64,000 nucleotides of DNA from Helianthus annuus (Eukaryota > Streptophyta > Magnoliopsida > Asterales > Asteraceae): NCBI RefSeq assembly GCF_002127325.2, contig NC_035437.2:172518530-172582529 (forward strand), written 5' to 3'. The stretch's first letter is position 1; each line of letters opens with the position of its first letter. This document shows positions 59,001-64,000 of the stretch, one piece after another. The translations under genes were made by a program, and so were the position numbers. Below the pieces are notes generated by a model. The model saw nothing but the letters and a program-made list of their open reading frames with translations. It ran no database searches and was not told the DNA's origin.

Positions 59001-59927
59001 AGAGGTTTTTAAATATAAAAAAACCAAACCCTCTTCTCCTTGCAGACTGCAGACATTTGGTCCACCTCTTCTCCTGCAGATGCCTGCAGATGTGGTCCGC
59101 AGACTGCAGACCTTTTCCCACAGAAAAAACAAACACCACCATAGTGAAACAACTGCAAGCAAAGGATAGCAAGTCAAAAAAAAAAAAAGAGAGAGATGGA
59201 AATAGAAAAACCCCCAATCTTACCATGACCATCCTCGATGTACACCGGTTTGTCATCACGCTCCATCTTCCAATTCAAACTCATGCCGGCCCCGACGAGA
59301 GCTTTCTCCGGTAAAGCAATATTGGGCACATCCTTCAAATCTTGATACCAGTTTTCATCAACAGGGGTCTGAAGCGTTTCGATCGGAACGTCTTCTTTCC
59401 CCCTTAGAACCATCCTCACCGGAATTATTCCAGCCTTGATAAAAAAAAGTTTTTGTTTCCAATCGTGAAAGGATTTTGGGGGTTGTTGTAGAATCTTCTT
59501 TGCAGAAGCCCTCTGAACGAACGAGTAAAACCCTTGGGGTACAATGCATCTGATGAAAAACCCTAAATCGGGAAACGGTTGGCTCAACATGCATTGTCCG
59601 ACACACGAATTCGAAATGTCAAACCCTAACCATGCCAATAGGATGAAGTTGGGAGATGTGCAGGTTGTAAAACCCAAGGATTTCAAGAAAAAATTTAGTG
59701 ACAGGCAAGCGAAAGTTACCCTCACAGAAAAAATCCCAAAAAAGGGTAATATTCCCAGCCGGAGCATCCGCTGCAGTCTGCCCCTCTTCAGGATACAGAG
59801 CACCCCAGTTTTTCGGAAATTTGAGATTCCGAATTAAACCATCAAAGGTCGCTCTAGGCCACTTTAACGGTGGAAGTTCAGTTGACATTTCTTCAGCAAG
59901 ATCTTCTTGGTGTTCTCCGGTCGACAT
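56048..59927 (-). pseudogene. antisense five-exon gene of Gypsy-D ('gypsy-type transposase' domain plus coiled coil)
   Basis: Exons inferred from GTAAG donors and AG acceptors: 59927-59224, 59152-58200 (split by a hAT-like insertion at 59140-58349), 58131-57701, 57632-56344 and 56268-56048. Exon 1 starts MSTGEHQEDLAEEM and carries the domain known as 'transposase (putative) gypsy type' (PF04195-like): KWPRATFDGLIRNLKFPKNW, then FFIKAGIIPVRMV and NIALPEKALVGAGMS. Exons 3-4 are acidic and basic low-complexity, with a KRKQ/KKVQRKK nuclear-signal-like run. Exon 4 ends in a long coiled coil (about 56950-56400, Glu/Lys/Leu rich). Frameshifts near 59615 and 59520 and stops near 57916, 57288 and 56993 inactivate it. 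Function is unknown even in intact relatives. Despite the name there is no evidence that it is a transposase. Confidence 0.72.
58349..59140. mobile_element. hAT-like/MITE insertion in exon 2 of the antisense gene
   Basis: Ends carry TTGTTTGTTTTTT (58351) and AAAAAACAAACACC (about 59125-59138) in inverted orientation. The flanking exon sequence CATATAG...ATAGTGAAAC would rejoin to a continuous coding exon. The TSD is blurred (about 5 of 8 bases). A second internal GTTTGTTTTTT end at 58434 suggests two related elements, one inside the other. The interior has CTCCGGCGCCACCA repeats, CTGCAGAC repeats and a 13-bp inverted repeat CTTATGTCTGCGC/GCGCAGACATAAG (58385-58422). No transposase. Confidence 0.55.
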
Positions 59928-60352
59928 AAGAGGAGGGACTGATAAACCTTTTCTTAGAAGAACGGAACAGGGAAAGTTTTCAACAAAACAATGATTACAC
60001 AAAAAGAGGGGTTACTCAAACGTTACATATACTCATCACAATAAATAGCATAGGTAACCGCCACAACAACTTTTTCAAATATCACAGTTCTCCAAGCAGC
60101 AGAGAGAACAGTAACTGACACAAACGCGCTTACACGCGCGCGTGTAGGACACGTGTAGTAAAAACAACTGACAATGACAGACTGTCATTCAGGTTTACTG
60201 TACCAGTCTCATCCAAAGCCAAAGATTTTACAAAAATCTTTACAAAAATCAGAATGAATCTTCCTCCGGAAGTTTCCCCTCATTTTTCGTAACAAAAAGC
60301 ATTTCCCTCCTGAAAGTCCAGTGCTCCACTTACTTGCATAAGTGCAACACTA
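59928..60352. other. Gypsy-D region upstream of the antisense gene
   Basis: About 430 bp that should contain the antisense gene's promoter; no clear TATA was chosen. It contains an alternating CG stretch ACGCGCGCGTGT near 60134. Confidence 0.4.
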
Positions 60353-60365
60353 GACTGGGGGGACT
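60353..60365 (+). other. Gypsy-D polypurine tract
   Basis: GACTGGGGGGACT directly before the 3' LTR. Confidence 0.75.
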
Positions 60366-61240
60366 TGAAGGGGTAAGGTCCCAAAAACCCCATAAAAAGT
60401 ACTTGGGACCACACCACAACCTTACCTTTCAGCCTTGTACCTTGCGCGGCCGCGCAATGATTTCACAAATAAAGACTTAAAGACAGACAACTGTCAACAC
60501 TTGCGTGCCCAAAGGAAATCATAAACCTTTGCGCTTTCTCCCATAGACAAAGGATGAAAATCTTGAAATAAACACTCCCGCCTAAATATCCAGACCTGGA
60601 TATTATTTACCCAGACTTGGGATTTATTTATTCACCTGTCTCCACACGATAAGGTGCCACACCAGATTACAGCAGTAATCTTCTAGAAGAAATACAATCG
60701 TGCATCACCAAGACGGTTATAACCGTCTGGACACGTGTCACCATCTCAAGCATCCCTGAATTCACAACGGAAGCATGCAATTGGAAAGTAATCTCCACTT
60801 GATCACTTTACACGTGGCAAATTCCCAGCCTTCGATCTAAGCCACGATCCGTGTGCTCTCACGTCGGATCAAGAAGCTTGACGGAAGGGAAGGTAACCGC
60901 TTACGGGGTTAGCATCTTCCGTCAACTTTTCACTAACGGGTTTTCCCGCCTAAAACAACTCCCGGCTATAAATATGAGAAGCAACCCAGGTATGAATTCA
61001 AGTTACACACACTTACAAAAAACATCTTCTTCTTCATTACCAATACTTATTCTCACACCGGAGTCGGGTCAAGGAGAGAACCCTTTTCTCCCCTTGGCGA
61101 GGCTAACGGTGCTCTTTTTTCCAGAGTTATCGGAGAAGAAGACCAGTCGGACCTGTATCAATCGAGTGGAAACCAACCTTTTATGCGGATTCAAACCCCC
61201 TAGATATCTCGGTTCCGACCATTTATCTAGTGTTTCTTCA
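60366..61240 (+). repeat. Gypsy-D 3' LTR
   Basis: 875 bp with about 13 substitutions and one indel from the 5' copy. The same 16-bp palindrome is at 60442-60457 and the TATA box at 60967-60974. TSD GTGGT follows. Confidence 0.93.
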
Positions 61241-61279
61241 GTGGTCAACCTTTTTGTTTTCATATTTAGGTAAGTAGCG

Positions 61280-61630
61280 GTTCCAATCAGCGACCTTCAA
61301 GAGTATTTCTGCAAAAAGTTGTGGCCACTGCAAAAGCTGCAAAATGTTGCTGAAAGTCGCTAATTGATATAACAACCTTCTTAAAGTCGCCGAATGATAT
61401 AACAATGTTGCTGAAATTCACCGAATGATATAACAATGTTGATGAAAGTCGCTGTTTCATATAACAATCCTTCTGAAAGTCGCTAATTGATATCACAATG
61501 TTGCTGAAAGTCGTCGAATGATATCACAATGTTGCTGAAAGTCGCTATATCATATAACTTTCTTGTTAATGGTCGCTGATTCATATAACTTTGTTGGTGA
61601 AAGTCGCCAATTCATTTAACTTTCTTGTTA
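61280..61630. repeat. MULE-2 left repeat array (about 32-bp units)
   Basis: About ten imperfect units of the type ATGTTGCTGAAAGTCGCT followed by an (A/T)TTGATATAACA-like end. They continue the left TIR inward and are inverted relative to 62330-62730. Confidence 0.8.
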
Positions 61631-61639
61631 AATGATGCA

Positions 61640-62320
61640 GCAGGCAATGATCACATGTGAGTTTTAATTTCAAATTGTTTGCAGGAGTCACTTTAATTTC
61701 AAAGGTATCATGTGAGTTTTAACTTTCTTGAAAAATGACCTTGTCTTTTTGCAGGGAGTCACATGTGTGTGAATTGAATTTGTGGCCATTGTTCAAGAAG
61801 ACTGCATGCAATATACAGTACCCCTGCATGCATTCAGTACCCCTGCATGCATTCTTATGACATGAAATGACTAAAGAATGCAAAGTTTAATTTCTGTGTA
61901 AGGATTCCACTATAGTGTAAGAAGCATCCACAACAGCAATTTTTATTATCCTCGTACACCTTACGGGAGGAGATGGTAGATGAGAATAATCTTTCACCTC
62001 CACACAAGATCTTCCCACTTGGTATACGAAAATTAAAACTGAGAAAAACATCATGATGAATGAGGTCCCGAATGATCCAAGAGCATGATGATACATTGAC
62101 CAAATTTTCGTATCACCATAAATATCAACCAACGAACATCTTTTATAAAGAACATCATACAGACACAATTGAAAATTCAACATTATATTTTTTTAACAAA
62201 CACAGTATGTTGTTACATACGAATTGTTGTGCATCTGTTTTGTAATATAGTTGGGTTATAAAACTGAACATTTCAAATTTCAGAACAATTATAAAATTCA
62301 CTCCCTGCAACACGACAAGG
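61640..62320 (-). other. MULE-2 central region, possible F-box-associated fragment
   Basis: Two overlapping minus-strand open stretches (62183-61887 and 62103-61855) read IPSGKILCGGERLF and, in the other frame, IAVVDASYTIVESL. These vaguely resemble the C-terminal repeats of plant F-box-associated domains with a frameshift between them. The match is weak and the identification is a guess. A captured, decayed gene fragment is in keeping with Mutator-like elements. Confidence 0.25.
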
Positions 62321-62329
62321 TCAAACACC

Positions 62330-62730
62330 AACTTTCATTAACATTGTAGGATGAATCAGCAACCTTCATTAACATTGTAGAATGAATCAACAACCTTCAA
62401 TAACATTGTTTTATGAATCAGCAACCTTCATTAAAATTGTACTTTGAATCAGCGACCATTTATAAGAAAGCTGTATCATTTGGCGACTTTCAGCAACCTG
62501 GTTATATGATCTAGCGACTTTCAGCAAGGTGGTAACATGAAACAACGACTTTCATCAAGGTAGAAACATGAAACAGCGACTTTAACAAAGTTGTTATATC
62601 ATACAGCGACTTTCACCAAGGTCGCTGTATCAAACAGCAACTTTCACAATGTTTTGCAGCTTTTGCAGATGGTCTGATTTTTTGACAGAATCATCATTGA
62701 AGGTCGCTGTATCAAACAACAACTTACCTA
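62330..62730. repeat. MULE-2 right repeat array (about 32-bp units)
   Basis: About eleven imperfect units of CAGCGACTTTCA(G/C)CAAGGT and a variable ATATCAT/ATGAAA part, the inverted counterpart of the left array. Confidence 0.8.
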
Positions 62731-62814
62731 AATATGAAAACAAAAAGGTTGACCACCTAATGACACTCTTTTTCATCTCAATCCACCTATTTATGCAAAA
62801 AATTCGATGTCGCG

Positions 62815-63465
62815 TGGGATGATGTAGTTGTAATAATATATATACCTTTCAAAAACATTATAATTGTTCTACGCATCTGAAATTTTATTTTATTGTTTGA
62901 CCCCTTAATATTAAACCATAATTAAATTGACCATTTACACATACATATGTAAATTTCCCCCTTTATATTATCCCTCTCTTGCTATATGTAAGTCAACATC
63001 CTATTGCAAATTACAACCATGCCTTTAATACAAAGTTATATGTAAGTCAACATCCTATTGTAAATTACAACTATGCCTTTAATAAAGGTGAGTGGGAACC
63101 CATAATGGTCCTAACAGTGATGGAATCCTTGTGGCAAACATATGAATAATCAACCTCAAACAAGGCATCTAGGCTAGTTGAGTATTACAACATATCATAA
63201 CTGTATTATGGTGTTTGGTATAGTGACTGATAGTAAACTACATAGGATTGATGTAAAATGTTAACATGTCAGGTAAACAATACCCGTTTAGCTAAATGTA
63301 TACGGTTTTATAAAACCCAACGAGAGTATAGTTGTAAAATTATACATTTCTTTTTCTCTTCCTTTCAACTCAGGAACACACGAAACCTTTACTTTCTTTT
63401 CTTTTCCTTCAAACTCGGAAACACGAAATGAAATTGTACATTTTTCTTCTAAATTACCTTCCTTT
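62815..63465. other. right flank, with a short duplicated segment
   Basis: AT-rich. TATATGTAAGTCAACATCCT and following bases occur twice (about 62984 and 63039). No gene seen. Confidence 0.45.
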
Positions 63466-63857
63466 GTAAAAGCTTATTAATATCCAACCGACGAGAAAGA
63501 GAAATTGTTCAAGAAGTTGCAGGAATCGGCGATAAAAGATGTTCATTGAGCGTTTAATATTTTGAAAGGCCAATGGAGTATAATGAATCGACCAGGACAC
63601 ACAATGAAACAATCGACAGTAGAGAGTTTGGTGTACGCGTGTATCATATTGCATAATATGATCTTAAAGGATGCGGACACACAATATCGTCAAACTACGT
63701 GATGGACCCTCTGACCCAGATAGTCGTTCCCGATGATATTGTTTTGGAGTTGTGGAATGAAAACACCCACCTTCGTCTATTATATGATCTAACGAAACAA
63801 GTTGGTGCTTTACATCTTCACTTTCTTGATTTCGATGAAGAGTTCGATGAAGAGTAG
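63466..63857 (+). pseudogene. PIF/Harbinger transposase C-terminal relic
   Basis: The plus-strand translation includes EKLFKKLQESAIKDV, a stop, then AFNILKGQWSIM and STVESLVYACIILHNMILKD. This is the end of the DDE_Tnp_4 domain of plant Harbinger transposases, where relatives read RQESARKDVERAFGVLQGRW...ACIILHNMI. The stop (at about 63547) sits where relatives have Glu or Arg, and another follows QTT near 63702. A further stretch in a new frame (DDIVLELWNENTHLRLLYDL ... EEFDEE) fits the acidic C-terminus. The catalytic N-terminal parts and both element ends are missing. It is outside MULE-2. Confidence 0.78.
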
Positions 63858-64000
63858 ATTTAATTGTATTCTAGTTTTAAATTTGAGTTGTTTTTTTATT
63901 TTATTGGATTTTCTTATTTAATTTTAAGTATTTTAAAAATGTAGATTTTTAGTTAATATTTTATTCAACAAAAATGTTTAGTGATATAACGTGACGGTGT

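Larger units (their letters stand above)
38644..61240 (+). mobile_element. Gypsy-D: gag-only gypsy element with antisense gene (Tat/Retand-like)
   Basis: The LTRs are 38644-39519 and 60366-61240, flanked by TSD GTGGT (38639-38643, 61241-61245) in the left TIR of MULE-2. The native 8.4 kb contains gag in the sense direction and a multi-exon antisense gene, but no protease, RT or integrase. Antisense genes of this kind are known in the Tat lineage of plant Ty3/gypsy elements (Grande/Retand-like). This copy is non-autonomous. LTRs differ at about 13 positions. It was later invaded by Gypsy-E and by a hAT-like element. Confidence 0.9.
38590..62805. mobile_element. MULE-2: Mutator-like element split by Gypsy-D
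   Basis: The left end (38590-38643, continued at 61246) and right end (62805 inward) are inverted copies beginning GAATTTTTTGCA and running through GGTGGTCAACC, TTTTTGTTTTCATATTTAGG and beyond. At least 90 bp are alignable without gaps. The flanks GATGTTGCA (38581-38589) and GATGTCGCG (62806-62814) match at 7 of 9 positions, and both mismatches are transitions, as expected of an old 9-bp Mutator TSD. The native length is about 1.6 kb. Inside the ends are inverted arrays of about 32-bp repeats, then about 700 bp with a possible captured gene fragment. No transposase is present. Gypsy-D inserted into the left TIR (TSD GTGGT). Confidence 0.85.

Noticed and set aside
63454..63654. minus-strand 66-codon ORF
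   Set aside because: It is the antisense shadow of the Harbinger transposase relic on the plus strand.

Overview
This 64 kb window looks like repeat-dense intergenic DNA from a flowering plant. The evidence is plant-type chromovirus, copia, Helitron, Mutator-like and Harbinger elements, an initiator-Met tRNA primer site in several retroelements, and fragments of plant host genes. A gypsy element with an antisense 'gypsy-type transposase' gene, together with the chromovirus styles, suggests a eudicot, probably Asteraceae (inference from familiarity, not tested). I see no intact host gene. Nearly all of the window is transposable elements inserted into one another, and most boundaries are fixed by target-site duplications (TSDs) read directly from the sequence.

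Layout. (1) 265-5738: a Helitron on the minus strand carrying pieces of at least three host genes (long-chain acyl-CoA synthetase, chorismate synthase, a receptor-like cytoplasmic kinase) plus a LINE tail. (2) 5917-7602: a Mutator-like element, MULE-1, with a perfect 9-bp TSD. (3) 8389-38534: a four-level nest. A minus-strand copia element is split by Gypsy-A (11583-36906, +). Gypsy-A is split by Gypsy-B (16868-33762, +, no coding capacity) and by a solo LTR (34385-35259). Gypsy-B is split by Gypsy-C (20845-30472, -), which has an intact 1543-residue polyprotein. (4) 38590-62805: a second Mutator-like element, MULE-2, whose left terminal repeat is split by Gypsy-D (38644-61240, +). Gypsy-D has a gag and a degenerate five-exon antisense gene but no pol. 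Its gag is split in frame by Gypsy-E (40239-54456, -), which has an intact 1525-residue polyprotein and an extra proline-rich ORF upstream of gag. A hAT-like insertion (58349-59140) splits an exon of the antisense gene. (5) 63466-63857: a PIF/Harbinger transposase relic.

LTR divergence follows the nesting order (estimated by eye): copia about 3%, Gypsy-A and Gypsy-D about 1.5%, Gypsy-B about three differences in 2.45 kb, Gypsy-E about two in 3.54 kb, Gypsy-C about one in 2.3 kb. Gypsy-C and Gypsy-E therefore look recently active and potentially autonomous. Gypsy-B must have been copied by proteins from another element.

The least expected signals are structural. The Gypsy-C LTR and the Gypsy-B leader both carry arrays of short hairpins with a constant core and stems that change together between copies. 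Gypsy-E and Gypsy-A carry unrelated extra ORFs between the 5' LTR and gag. MULE-2 carries inverted arrays of about 32-bp repeats inside its ends. The Gypsy-C polyprotein tail reads through what looks like a former polypurine tract and LTR start.
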